Source: Bacillus marasmi (GTDB lineage Bacteria > Bacillota > Bacilli > Bacillales > Cytobacillaceae). Taken from it: 64,000 bases of DNA. The notes beneath the pieces were generated by a model. That model ran no database searches. It was not told the DNA's origin and saw nothing but the letters and a program-made list of their open reading frames with translations. Shown one piece after another: positions 8,503-17,344 of this stretch. How positions within the stretch are numbered: position 1 is the stretch's first letter; every line of letters begins with the position of its first letter. A program made the translations under genes and the position numbers. The stretch is from positions 164,928 through 228,927 of the forward strand of contig NZ_LR656170.1 of NCBI RefSeq assembly GCF_902168435.1. The letters are read 5' to 3'.

Positions 8503-9837
8503 CTACAGAGATTCACCTTTGAAGCCTGTTCTGTGACAGTATTGGCAGTACACTTCATTTTGAGCTTTTACGTTTTCTTCCTTACCTTTGTCCTTGGTGC
8601 TCTCTACGGTTTGATCTCTGTCGTGACAAACGAAGCACTTCGCTTTATCATCATCTGTACGCGCTTGATCTGCGTGGTTGCCTGTCATCCATGTGTAACT
8701 ATCAAGGTGACTTTCAGGACGTTTTTCATGGCAAGAGCTACAATATTTATTTTCACGCGCTTCTTTTTTCACAACAGTAACGTTTGGTGAATATTTTTCT
8801 TTTTCAGCGCTACCATTTAATAGGCTCTCAATGCTTTGTTTACCAAGTACCTTAATCCATTTTGAATCACTGTGACAGTTAATACACTGGTCAAGCTCTT
8901 GGATTGCTGCGCCGCCGTGGTTTTGTCCCCAATCGCCATTAGCATGGTTAGTAGGCGTATCTACTTCTTTATGACAAAGGCTACATTCCTGCGTAAGCTT
9001 AACATCAGTTTTTTGTGCATTTACTTTCTTAAGGACGATTTGCTGTTGATCATCCTTTTTCTCTTTCTTTTCTTCAGCTTTAGCTACGTTTTCGTCTTTC
9101 TTTTTACCATGTCCCTCATTAGGATTTTCTGGTAAAGCGTAATTTGGATCTTTCCAAGGCTTTTTACCCTCGTTCACTTGCGTATGGCAGTCAATACATG
9201 TACCCATATTTGGATTCATGTTTTCTTTGCCCATCAATTTATCTGCGTTAGCCGTTGTCCATGAATCATATGTTGTGGAATCATTAATGCCACGCTCAAC
9301 TACTTTTGCGTGAGCCACACCACTATGACATGTGATACATGAAATACCTTCTTTTATGTGGTCATTATGAGCAACAATCAGGTCTCCATTTGGTGAAACT
9401 TCGCGTTCCATAGAGTGACACTGCTGACAGTTCACATCCAATACCGCAACAGTTTGGACGATTGGATCTGGTGGTCCAACAATATGGTAATATACTTCTT
9501 TAAGTGATTCCATTTTATGAAGAACCATCTCAACATTACCTGGTGCTATATGACAGGATACACAAGTTTGTTCACTGTGCGCACTGTTTACGAAGGTAAC
9601 GTGTTCAGGCGCCATCTCGTGACACATTTTACAGAAGGATGGATTATTCGTGTACGCAATTGCTCCACCAACAAAGCCAATTCCACCAATAAATACAAAA
9701 AGTAATATTACAACTAACTTCCAGCGATTGACTGGATTCTTCCAATCGATATTCTTAATTCTTCGCCACAATCCTGGTTTTTTACCCTCTGGATTATCCT
9801 CAGACGGACCCTTCTTTCCTTTTTTCCAAAAAGCCAT
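8503..9837 (-). CDS. Membrane-anchored decaheme cytochrome c paralogue (NapC/NirT-like)
   Basis: 444 residues. A Lys-rich N-terminus is followed by one membrane helix (about 41-60) and ten CXXCH motifs: CKMCH, CVSCH, CQQCH, CITCH, CIDCH, CSLCH, CINCH, CSSCH, CFVCH, CQYCH. It has the same layout as its neighbour, with a highly charged KKKDENVAKAEEKKEKKDD linker between motifs five and six. ATG 9837 is preferred over GTG 9846 because GAGGGG is correctly spaced only for the former. It is monocistronic by its own terminator. The likely role is electron transfer from menaquinol; why two close paralogues are kept is unclear. Confidence 0.87.
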   Translation of the reverse strand: MAFWKKGKKGPSEDNPEGKKPGLWRRIKNIDWKNPVNRWKLVVILLFVFIGGIGFVGGAIAYTNNPSFCKMCHEMAPEHVTFVNSAHSEQTCVSCHIAPGNVEMVLHKMESLKEVYYHIVGPPDPIVQTVAVLDVNCQQCHSMEREVSPNGDLIVAHNDHIKEGISCITCHSGVAHAKVVERGINDSTTYDSWTTANADKLMGKENMNPNMGTCIDCHTQVNEGKKPWKDPNYALPENPNEGHGKKKDENVAKAEEKKEKKDDQQQIVLKKVNAQKTDVKLTQECSLCHKEVDTPTNHANGDWGQNHGGAAIQELDQCINCHSDSKWIKVLGKQSIESLLNGSAEKEKYSPNVTVVKKEARENKYCSSCHEKRPESHLDSYTWMTGNHADQARTDDDKAKCFVCHDRDQTVESTKDKGKEENVKAQNEVYCQYCHRTGFKGESL

Positions 9838-9907
9838 TTTACTCACCCCTCTTAATAAAAAATATTATCTCTCTATAACAATAGTATCTTACAAGATATG
9901 GTTACAT

Positions 9908-9939
9908 ATCCAATGGATATTTTGTGAAAACTTTCTCAA
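9908..9939 (-). promoter_or_regulatory. Candidate redox operator upstream of the second decaheme gene
   Basis: Contains ATCCAATGGAT followed by TTTTGTGAAAA, matching the block at 7953-7975. On the plus strand it also reads TTGTGAAAACTTTCTCAA, one mismatch from the Bacillus Rex consensus TTGTGAA-N4-TTCACAA. It sits about 70-100 bases before the start codon. Regulation by Rex or an FNR-type protein is inference. Confidence 0.45.
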
Positions 9940-10133
9940 TTCAGATAATTACATTATATGCACATTAAATACGTTGCAAAAATAGGAATAATTTTGGATT
10001 CTCATAACCTTTCACTTTTCTCAAATGAAACATTGTCAGGTACTCTGTAGTTCTAAATGTGAAAAGAATTTGAATCTTAGGTCAAACAAAACAAGATTCA
10101 TCTATTCTTTATACAATCAATGCAGTCGTTAAG

Positions 10134-10162
10134 TTGTCACCCTATTTCGGAAGTGATAATAT
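10134..10162 (+). promoter_or_regulatory. Sigma-A-type promoter of secA
   Basis: TTGTCA, 17 bases, TAATAT, about 107 bases upstream of the secA start. The rest of the 9838-10269 gap contains the divergent decaheme control region and no visible gene. Confidence 0.6.
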
Positions 10163-10269
10163 TAGTAAGAAATTACTCGATTTATTTTGAGAGGATTTAG
10201 CTCACTTTAAGCGAATCCTACAATGAATAACGGTTTTATTGAATTGAATCGAATAAAGGAGCGTACTAA

Positions 10270-12783
10270 ATGCTTGGAATTTTAAATAAAGTATTTGATC
10301 AGAACAAACGTGACCTAAAGCGTTTAACTAAAATGTCAGCAAAAATTGAAGAATTGGCTGGTGTAACTGAAAAACTGACAGACGACCAACTTCGAGAAAA
10401 GACAGCTGAATTTCAGGCGCGTTATCAAAAGGGTGAAACGGTAGATGATTTGCTTGTCGAAGCTTTTGCGGTTGTACGTGAGGCTGCCCGTCGAGTCCTA
10501 GGCTTATATCCGTATCCTGTACAGCTCATGGGGGGCATTGCGCTTCATGAAGGAAATATTTCCGAAATGAAGACAGGTGAAGGTAAAACATTAACAGCTA
10601 CCATGCCAGTTTATTTAAATGCCTTAACTGGAAAAGGTGTTCACGTTGTTACTGTCAATGAATACTTAGCTAGTCGTGATGCGACAGAAATGGGAAAACT
10701 TTATGAGTTCCTAGGTTTAACTGTTGGATTGAATCTAAATGGAATGTCTAAAGAGGAAAAGCAAGAAGCATACGCTTGCGATATCACTTACGGAACGAAT
10801 AATGAATACGGATTTGATTACTTGCGTGACAATATGGTGCTCTATACTGAGCAAAAGGTTCAGCGCCCGCTTCATTATGCTGTAATTGATGAGGTTGACT
10901 CCATCTTAATTGATGAAGCCCGGACTCCGTTAATTATTTCAGGATCGGCGCAAAAATCAACTGCTCTATATATTCAAGCAAACGCCTTTGTCCGCACTTT
11001 AAAAAATGAAGCCGACTATACTTATGATGAAAAAACAAAGGGTGTTATGCTAACCGAAGAAGGAATCACCAAGGCTGAAAAGGCATTTGGAATTGATAAC
11101 TTATTTGATTATTCTCATGTAACTTTAAACCACCATATTAATCAAGCGTTAAAAGCAAATGTTAGCATGCATTTAGATGTTGATTACGTCGTGCAAGAAG
11201 GCGAAATCATCATTGTTGACCAGTTTACTGGCCGTTTAATGAAGGGACGCCGCTACAGTGAAGGATTGCACCAGGCAATCGAAGCGAAGGAAGGCTTGGA
11301 AATTCAAAACGAAAGCATGACGTTAGCAACAATTACCTTCCAAAACTATTTCCGGATGTACGAAAAGCTTTCTGGAATGACTGGTACTGCTAAAACGGAA
11401 GAAGAAGAATTCCGTAACATTTATAATATGAACGTTGTCGTGATTCCAACCAATCGTCCGATTATTCGTGATGATCGCCCAGATTTAATCTATGCTTCTA
11501 TGACAGGTAAATTCAATGCGGTTGTTGAGGATATTGCCGAGCGTCACAAAAAAGGGCAGCCTGTTCTTGTTGGTACAGTAGCAATCGAAACATCTGAATT
11601 AATTTCACAACTGTTAACGAAAAAAGGCATTCGTCACAATGTCTTAAATGCGAAAAATCACGGACGTGAAGCAGAAATCATTGCAGAAGCTGGTCATAAA
11701 GGCTCGGTAACGATTGCAACTAACATGGCTGGACGCGGTACCGATATTAAGCTTGGTGAAGGCGTACTTGAGCTTGGCGGCCTAGCCGTTGTTGGTACTG
11801 AGCGCCATGAATCGCGCCGTATTGATAATCAGCTTCGCGGACGTTCTGGTCGTCAAGGAGACCCAGGTGTAACGCAATTTTATCTTTCGATGGAAGATGA
11901 ACTGATGCGTCGCTTTGGTTCAGACAATATGAAAAATATGATGGCCAAGCTTGGAATGGATGATTCACAGCCAATTCAAAGCAAGATGGTTTCTCGTGCT
12001 GTCGAGTCTGCGCAAAAACGTGTTGAAGGAAACAACTTTGATGCCCGGAAGCAGCTATTGCAATACGATGATGTCCTACGTCAACAACGTGAAATTATTT
12101 ATAAACAGCGTAATGATGTATTGGAATCTGAAAACCTTCGTGATATCGTCCAAAACATGATTATCGCCACTATTTCTCGAAATGTAGATGCCCATACTCC
12201 GGAAACAGAAGATGAAGAAGCTTGGAACCTACAAGGTATTGTGGACTACTGTCATGCGAACTTGCTACGTGAGGGAGACATTACTGTAGCTGACTTACAA
12301 GGCAAAGATCCACAAGAGATGAAAGATACTATTTTTGAAAAAATCAAGCTGCGTTACGCTGAAAAAGAAGAGATGCTTTCAGTGGAACAAATGCGTGAAT
12401 TCGAAAAAGTTATCGTGCTTCGCGCGGTTGACTCTAAATGGATGGACCACATCGATGCGATGGATCAGCTTCGTCAAGGAATCCATCTTCGTGCATATGG
12501 ACAAATCAATCCATTAAACGAGTATCAAAAAGAAGGCTTTGCGATGTTCGAGGCAATGGTTGAGTCTATCGAAGAAGAAGCCGCTAAGTACATTATGAAG
12601 GCTGAAATTCGCAACAATCTTCAACGACAAGAGGTAGCACAAGGCCATGCCGTTAATCCTAAGGAGGATGGCGAGGCAGTTAAGAAAAAACCTGTCGTGA
12701 AGAAAAACACGATTGGCCGCAACGACCCATGTCATTGTGGAAGCGGGAAAAAATATAAAAACTGTCATGGTAAGTTTGAGTAA
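10270..12783 (+). CDS. secA: SecA preprotein translocase ATPase
   Basis: 837 residues, the usual length for Bacillus SecA. It shows the Walker A motif [11 protein letters not shown] (about residue 105), the Walker B region [17 protein letters not shown] (about 207), the motif [13 protein letters not shown], the helicase signature [17 protein letters not shown], and the C-terminal zinc-binding tail [18 protein letters not shown]. It drives Sec-dependent export by pushing preproteins through SecYEG with ATP. AAAGGAG lies upstream of ATG. In B. subtilis prfB follows secA and hpf precedes it; here a TerC gene follows and hpf lies about 11 kb away on the other strand. It would export the many signal-peptide proteins of this window. 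Confidence 0.98.
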   Translation: MLGILNKVFDQNKRDLKRLTKMSAKIEELAGVTEKLTDDQLREKTAEFQARYQKGETVDDLLVEAFAVVREAARRVLGLYPYPVQLMGGIALHEGNISEMKTGEGKTLTATMPVYLNALTGKGVHVVTVNEYLASRDATEMGKLYEFLGLTVGLNLNGMSKEEKQEAYACDITYGTNNEYGFDYLRDNMVLYTEQKVQRPLHYAVIDEVDSILIDEARTPLIISGSAQKSTALYIQANAFVRTLKNEADYTYDEKTKGVMLTEEGITKAEKAFGIDNLFDYSHVTLNHHINQALKANVSMHLDVDYVVQEGEIIIVDQFTGRLMKGRRYSEGLHQAIEAKEGLEIQNESMTLATITFQNYFRMYEKLSGMTGTAKTEEEEFRNIYNMNVVVIPTNRPIIRDDRPDLIYASMTGKFNAVVEDIAERHKKGQPVLVGTVAIETSELISQLLTKKGIRHNVLNAKNHGREAEIIAEAGHKGSVTIATNMAGRGTDIKLGEGVLELGGLAVVGTERHESRRIDNQLRGRSGRQGDPGVTQFYLSMEDELMRRFGSDNMKNMMAKLGMDDSQPIQSKMVSRAVESAQKRVEGNNFDARKQLLQYDDVLRQQREIIYKQRNDVLESENLRDIVQNMIIATISRNVDAHTPETEDEEAWNLQGIVDYCHANLLREGDITVADLQGKDPQEMKDTIFEKIKLRYAEKEEMLSVEQMREFEKVIVLRAVDSKWMDHIDAMDQLRQGIHLRAYGQINPLNEYQKEGFAMFEAMVESIEEEAAKYIMKAEIRNNLQRQEVAQGHAVNPKEDGEAVKKKPVVKKNTIGRNDPCHCGSGKKYKNCHGKFE

Positions 12784-12804
12784 TAGGTTTGGAAATTTTA
12801 GAAG

Positions 12805-12842
12805 CGGACTGTTCGGATAATCTCCCTACAGTCCGTTTTTTT
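12805..12842 (+). terminator. secA terminator
   Basis: CGGACTGT and ACAGTCCG form a stem followed by seven T, 22 bases after the secA stop. Confidence 0.85.
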
Positions 12843-12856
12843 GTTTAATTTTTGCC

Positions 12857-13015
12857 ATTAGTGCCCTATTTTTGATGGAGACCTGAAAATAGGGTACTTA
12901 TGTGGTCCATAAGTACCCTAATTAGTGTTACCCCGATGAATTGAGGGCACTTAGCCCACATATAAGTACACTATTTTCATTGTATATCCAAAAAGAGGAC
13001 ACTTATGATCTTGAA
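12857..13015. repeat. Palindromic AGGGTACTTA-type intergenic repeats
   Basis: Contains a perfect hairpin (AGGGTACTTATG and CATAAGTACCCT, 5-base loop, 12891-12919) flanked by degenerate versions of the same words (GCCCTATTTT, AGGGCACTTA, GGACACTTATG). It belongs with the AAACTAGGGTA array at 18.6-19.1 kb. Confidence 0.55.
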
Positions 13016-13083
13016 TGAAAATTTCTAATTGAAATACACTATGAGGAAATGACGTTAGTAATGGAATACAGGAGCGTGATTTC

Positions 13084-13857
13084 ATGGATACTGGATTATT
13101 ACTGGAATATGGGTGGGTTTTATTAGTGCTAATCGGCCTTGAAGGCATATTAGCTGCAGATAATGCTTTAGTCATCGCTATCATGGTAAAGCATTTACCG
13201 CCAGTAACAAGAAAGAAAGCCCTATTTTACGGCTTGGCCGGGGCTTTCGTGTTTCGCTTTTTGTCGCTGTTTATCATATCTTTTCTTGCCGATGTGTGGC
13301 AGGTTCAGGCAATTGGAGCTGTTTATTTAATCTTCATCTCCGTGAATCATGTGGTGAAACGCTTTGTCCTAAGACAGGAAAAGTCTGAAAAAAACGCCAA
13401 ACCGGTGAAAGAAAGTAGTTTCTGGATGACAGTTCTTAAGGTGGAATTAGCTGATTTGGCCTTTGCGGTTGATTCGATTTTAGCAGCAGTAGCTCTTGCT
13501 GTGGCATTACCAGCATCAGGACTACCTAATATTGGTGGACTGGACGGTGGCCAATTTTTAGTTATTTTTGCCGGAGGGGTCATTGGGTTGGTCATCATGC
13601 GATTTGCCGCAACCTTTTTCACAAAATTGCTCCATACTCGCCCTGGGTTGGAGACAGCAGCATTTCTAATTGTAGGCTGGGTGGGAGTAAAGTTAGCTGT
13701 CTATACTTTAGCTCATCCCGATATCGGAATGCTTGAGGAAAGCTTTCCAAAAAACCCGGCATGGAAGCTTAGTTTTTGGTTAGTCCTCTTATTAATTGCC
13801 ATTGGTGGCTGGTTTTTATCTTCAGGGAAAAATGCACCAGCACTTGAGGGCCATTAA
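13084..13857 (+). CDS. TerC-family membrane protein (probable Mn2+ exporter)
   Basis: 257 residues with about seven to eight membrane helices and the TerC signatures: an acidic/asparagine motif in the first helices (LEGILAADNALVIAIMV) and a second copy later (VELADLAFAVDSILA). AGGAG precedes the ATG. In B. subtilis the TerC proteins MeeF (YceF) and MeeY (YkoY) export manganese and help load it into secreted enzymes, working with the Sec machinery. The position directly after secA fits that role. An LtaS-type manganese enzyme is encoded at 52.3 kb. The substrate is inferred from family, not shown here. Confidence 0.85.
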   Translation: MDTGLLLEYGWVLLVLIGLEGILAADNALVIAIMVKHLPPVTRKKALFYGLAGAFVFRFLSLFIISFLADVWQVQAIGAVYLIFISVNHVVKRFVLRQEKSEKNAKPVKESSFWMTVLKVELADLAFAVDSILAAVALAVALPASGLPNIGGLDGGQFLVIFAGGVIGLVIMRFAATFFTKLLHTRPGLETAAFLIVGWVGVKLAVYTLAHPDIGMLEESFPKNPAWKLSFWLVLLLIAIGGWFLSSGKNAPALEGH

Positions 13858-13903
13858 TTATATTAGGATAGTTATTTCGAGCAAGTTATTTTCCACTACT
13901 GAA

Positions 13904-14023
13904 GTTTTATTTGCCGTTTCAGGCTGTTTATTTGCCGATTTTTAGTTTTATTTGCCAATTCCAGCTGTTTATTTGCCGATTTCGAGTTTTATTTGCCGTT
14001 TCAGCTGTTTTATTTGCCGATTA
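13904..14023. repeat. TTTATTTGCCG tandem minisatellite
   Basis: About six imperfect copies of a unit near 21 bases, each containing TTTATTTGCCG or TTTATTTGCCA. The array fills most of the space between the convergent terC and nreC-like genes. A 76-codon open frame across it is a by-product of the repeat. Confidence 0.7.
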
Positions 14024-14079
14024 CACAATTTGGACACAAATGCGAGTCAAACTCCACCCTCTTCTACCGCCCAAATTCA

Positions 14080-14700
14080 TTAATACATTTCTAGCATTTG
14101 ATGTTTTTGGGCATATTCGAGCCAATCGCGTTTATTGGTAGTGCCAAGCTTCTTACTGATGCTTCTTCGGTGGTTTTCAACTGTACGAATACTAATATTC
14201 ATCGTTGCAGCTATATCCTTTTGGGTATAGCCTTTTAGCGTTAAGATAAAGGTTTCCTGTTCGCGCGGTGAAAATGGTGTTTCCCAAGCATCCGCTTCGA
14301 CCTTTTTACCCCAAACCTGTTCATTGGCCACCTTTTTGCCATGGAGAATCTGTTCAATTGACTTTATAATCGCATCACTTTTTTGATTTTTCACAAGAAA
14401 TCCATCTGCACCAAGGTCAAAAGCTTTCTTTTGATAAGCAATTTCATCATACATTGAAAAAACGATAATTTTGCCCTTCGGCACAAGCTTTCTCATTTCA
14501 GGCAACGCCAAAAACCCATCAAGTCCGTTTGGCATTGAAAGGTCCATTAACACTAAGTCCACATCGAAATTTGTTGCTTTTTGAATCGCCTCACGACCAT
14601 CAGCCGCAAATAAAATAGACTCTATCGGAAATGCATCCTTAAGCAACAATGCCATGCCATCGCGAACAATTTCATGATCATCAACGATTAATACATTCAT
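14080..14700 (-). CDS. NarL/LuxR-family response regulator (NreC-like)
   Basis: 206 residues. The receiver domain (about 1-120) has the acidic pair in VDDHE, phospho-acceptor Asp in VDLVLMDLSMPNG (about residue 53), and the conserved Lys in FLVKNQ. The C-terminal LuxR helix-turn-helix reads FSPREQETFILTLKGYTQKDIA...RTVENHRRSI. GGAGGAGG precedes the ATG. It is co-transcribed with the kinase gene upstream (65-base gap). The pair lies divergent from cydAB, so it may regulate respiration in response to oxygen, as NreBC does in Staphylococcus carnosus; the exact targets are not known. Confidence 0.85.
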   Translation of the reverse strand: MNVLIVDDHEIVRDGMALLLKDAFPIESILFAADGREAIQKATNFDVDLVLMDLSMPNGLDGFLALPEMRKLVPKGKIIVFSMYDEIAYQKKAFDLGADGFLVKNQKSDAIIKSIEQILHGKKVANEQVWGKKVEADAWETPFSPREQETFILTLKGYTQKDIAATMNISIRTVENHRRSISKKLGTTNKRDWLEYAQKHQMLEMY

Positions 14701-14765
14701 GCTTTTTTCCTCCTCCTCTGAGGTTTTTGAACAGAACCTATCTTTCTTTTATTAAAAATCATTCC

Positions 14766-15773
14766 TTACTTACTGCTCTTTATCGTAATATATCCTTCCA
14801 CTCTGTTTGCTCCGTTATCTTTGCTGATCCATTTAATATCACCGTTCAGCATGTTTACTCTTTCCTTCATATGTTTTATCCCTAGTCCAGTTCCAGTAAG
14901 TTTTTTGAAGTTAAAACTCAAGCCGTTATTCGAGATTTGGAAATAGACTTCTTCATCTACCTTAAAAATATCGATGATAATAGCGGTAGCCTTTCCATGT
15001 CGGACAGCATTATTTACCGCCTCCTGAATGATGCGATACAGGTGTAAACCCTCGTCGTTATCAAACTTCAGGTCGTTTGGTAAATGAATATTTAAGGAGC
15101 ATTGGATGTTATAAAGGGAGCACCAATCTTCAACCGAAGATCGCAAAGCTGATTCAAACCCCAAATTGTCATAAAGCTGCGGGCGTAATTCTTTTGTTAA
15201 ACGTTTCAAGCACTGAAGTGTGTCCTCCATTACGACATTCATTTTCTCTAGTCGCTCTGCATATTCCGGACTATCGACGTGACGTTTGATTCCATCAAGC
15301 CCCAAATAGATGCTATAGACGCTTTGACCAATATGATCATGAAGTTCTCTTGCAATCCGTTTGCGTTCGCTTTCCTGAGCGAGCATCGTTTCGTGAATCA
15401 GCAGTTCCTGGGTTTTTACCTTTTCGACTTGATTCATTAAACTCGGATTCCGAATGATAAGCACTCTGTAATTTCCACCATCCATTTCGATTTTATTCAT
15501 CGACATCTCAAAATCCGTTTCCGTATCAACGTAATTTGGCATATGAGAACGGAAACTTGGCAGAGCATTATCATTGGCGAGAATACAGCGCTCTTCATGC
15601 TCTGATACTTCACGAAGCTGGCAGTAGCTACAGTATGGTACCGATTCGCCAATTTTCCATCCAGTGATTTGATAGGCCTTTTTATTTATGTATTGTACTG
15701 TTCGATACTCATCCATGATGACAATTCCTTCAGCACACTCTTCAACAACCTTTTTAAAATGTTCATCTCTCAC
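14766..15773 (-). CDS. PAS-domain sensor histidine kinase (NreB-like), fourth cluster Cys absent
   Basis: Cytoplasmic kinase of about 335 residues with an N-terminal PAS domain, HisKA_3 dimerisation/phospho-acceptor motif (ESERKRIARELHDHIGQSVY) and an HATPase_c domain (NNAVRHGKA, GTGLGIKHMKERV). No membrane segment is present. The PAS domain has CSYC, eleven residues, then C followed two residues later by Ala. The NreB oxygen sensor uses C-x2-C-x11-C-x2-C to hold a 4Fe-4S cluster, so three of four ligands are here. GTG 15773 is preferred (GGTGA upstream); ATG 15785 has almost no spacer from its AGG. It pairs with the adjacent response regulator. Confidence 0.83.
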   Translation of the reverse strand: MRDEHFKKVVEECAEGIVIMDEYRTVQYINKKAYQITGWKIGESVPYCSYCQLREVSEHEERCILANDNALPSFRSHMPNYVDTETDFEMSMNKIEMDGGNYRVLIIRNPSLMNQVEKVKTQELLIHETMLAQESERKRIARELHDHIGQSVYSIYLGLDGIKRHVDSPEYAERLEKMNVVMEDTLQCLKRLTKELRPQLYDNLGFESALRSSVEDWCSLYNIQCSLNIHLPNDLKFDNDEGLHLYRIIQEAVNNAVRHGKATAIIIDIFKVDEEVYFQISNNGLSFNFKKLTGTGLGIKHMKERVNMLNGDIKWISKDNGANRVEGYITIKSSK

Positions 15774-15810
15774 AAATATCACCATCCTAAAAAGACATAA
15801 ATTTCCGATG

Positions 15811-15838
15811 TCACAACTATGTCACACTTTATTCACAA
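15811..15838. promoter_or_regulatory. Three phased TCACA repeats between nreB-like and cydA
   Basis: TCACA begins at 15811, 15822 and 15833, exactly 11 bases apart, so the copies face the same side of the helix. The site lies in the divergent control region and is a candidate binding site for the adjacent regulator or for Rex/FNR. Confidence 0.4.
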
Positions 15839-15910
15839 CTTCAACTAAACAACGTTTACATAGGGGTAATAACGCATGGGGAATTTCTGCTTCAGTTATT
15901 AAAATTAGGA

Positions 15911-15937
15911 TTAAGTTGAGGGGGCCACTTAACTTAA
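15911..15937. promoter_or_regulatory. Inverted repeat upstream of cydA
   Basis: TTAAGTTGAG and CTTAACTTAA (9 of 10 complementary) flank a 7-base GC-rich centre, about 60-85 bases before cydA. It could be an operator or an RNA hairpin. Confidence 0.35.
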
Positions 15938-15997
15938 ATATACACCTAAACTTTTGGCCAAGCGAAATATAATACTTATTTTTATGGAGGGATATAA

Positions 15998-17344
15998 ATG
16001 GATGAGGTATTGTTGTTGAGCAGACTTCAGTTTGCAATCACAGTTATCTACCACTTCTTATTTGTACCGTTAACAATTGGATTAGTCATTTTAGTGGCAG
16101 TAATGGAGACAAAGTATGCTCGGACACTTGATCCACTATACCGCAGGATGGCAAATTTCTGGGGTAAATTGTTTACGATTAACTTTGTCTTAGGGATTGT
16201 CACTGGGATCACGATGGAATTCCAATTCGGAACAAACTGGTCCGAATACTCAAAGTACATGGGAGACATTTTCGGTTCTCCACTTGCAATTGAAGCATTA
16301 GTTGCCTTCTTCTTGGAATCTACGTTTATTGGAATTTGGATTTTTGGTAAAGATAAGGTTTCTCCAAAAATGAGAGCCTTCTCGATGTGGATGGTTGCGA
16401 TTGGTACAAATATTTCAGCACTTTGGATTATTACCGCTAATGGCTTTATGCAAAATCCAGTCGGATATGTAATCCGAAACGGAAGAGCAGAATTGCAGGA
16501 TTTCTTGGCTCTAGTTACCAATCCTTATGCTTGGCATATGTTTTTCCATACTGTAGTAGGTAGTTATATCGTTGGTTCATTCTTTGTAATGGCGATCAGC
16601 GCATACCATTTATTACGTAAAAACGAAGTACCATTTTTCAAAAAATCATTCAAATTTGCACTCATTCTAGGTTTAATCGCTGCAACTGCAACACCATTTA
16701 TCGGTCATAAGAGTGGTACATTTGCTGCAGAAAAGCAACCAGCAAAGGCTGCAGCATTAGAAGCTGTTTGGGAAACTGAAAAGGGCGCACCTTTCCATCT
16801 TCTCCAAATTCCTGACCCTGAAAATGAGAAAAACAGCATTGAATGGTTAACCATTCCTAAACTAGGAAGCTTTATGTACACAGAAAGCTTTGATGGTGAA
16901 ATTACAGGTTTAAAAGATATCCCAGAAGATGAAAGACCGAATGTAAATATGGTATTTTACAGTTTCAGAATTATGGTAGCACTCGGGATTTATTTCATGG
17001 CATTAACATGGTATGGAGTGTACTTATATAAAAAAGGTAAACTAGAAAACTCCAAAAAGTTCTTGAAAACCGTGCTATATTCAATGCTCCTCCCTTATGT
17101 AGCGATTAATGCTGGATGGGTGGTTGCTGAGGTTGGGCGTCAACCATGGGCTGTATATGGATTAATGAAAACGGAGGATGCCGTGTCACCAATCGCACTT
17201 TCACAAATTATCTTCTCAATTGGCGGACTCGTCTTGTTCTACACTGTGCTCATTATTGCGGATGTGTACTTGTTAAAGAAATACGCAAAACACGGACCAG
17301 CTCCTGAACTACAATCTGAGGAGGTTGTAACACATGTCTCATGA
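15998..17344 (+). CDS. cydA: Cytochrome bd quinol oxidase subunit I
   Basis: 448 residues, the length of Bacillus-type CydA with a short Q-loop. About nine membrane helices. Motifs include the N-terminal LSRLQFAITVIYHFLFVPLT (haem ligand His), the first-half FGTNWSEYSKYMGDIFGSPLA region, and GRQPWAVYGLMKTEDAVSP typical of the quinol-oxidising side. GGAGG precedes the ATG. It carries the haems and oxidises menaquinol, reducing oxygen with high affinity. It overlaps cydB by 11 bases. cydCD, often in the same operon, is absent here. The divergent NreBC-like pair suggests oxygen-linked control. Confidence 0.97.
   Translation: MDEVLLLSRLQFAITVIYHFLFVPLTIGLVILVAVMETKYARTLDPLYRRMANFWGKLFTINFVLGIVTGITMEFQFGTNWSEYSKYMGDIFGSPLAIEALVAFFLESTFIGIWIFGKDKVSPKMRAFSMWMVAIGTNISALWIITANGFMQNPVGYVIRNGRAELQDFLALVTNPYAWHMFFHTVVGSYIVGSFFVMAISAYHLLRKNEVPFFKKSFKFALILGLIAATATPFIGHKSGTFAAEKQPAKAAALEAVWETEKGAPFHLLQIPDPENEKNSIEWLTIPKLGSFMYTESFDGEITGLKDIPEDERPNVNMVFYSFRIMVALGIYFMALTWYGVYLYKKGKLENSKKFLKTVLYSMLLPYVAINAGWVVAEVGRQPWAVYGLMKTEDAVSPIALSQIIFSIGGLVLFYTVLIIADVYLLKKYAKHGPAPELQSEEVVTHVS

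Noticed and set aside
12784-13083. prfB after secA
   Set aside because: No reading frame with release-factor motifs (GGQ) is present; the space contains a terminator and repeats.
13911-14141. 76-codon open frame across the TTTATTTGCCG repeats
   Set aside because: Product is repetitive and arises from the minisatellite; it overlaps nreC on the other strand.
15808-15845. Rex box before cydA
   Set aside because: TTGTGAA and TTCACAA half-sites are in direct, not inverted, orientation, so the consensus is not met; kept only as phased TCACA words.
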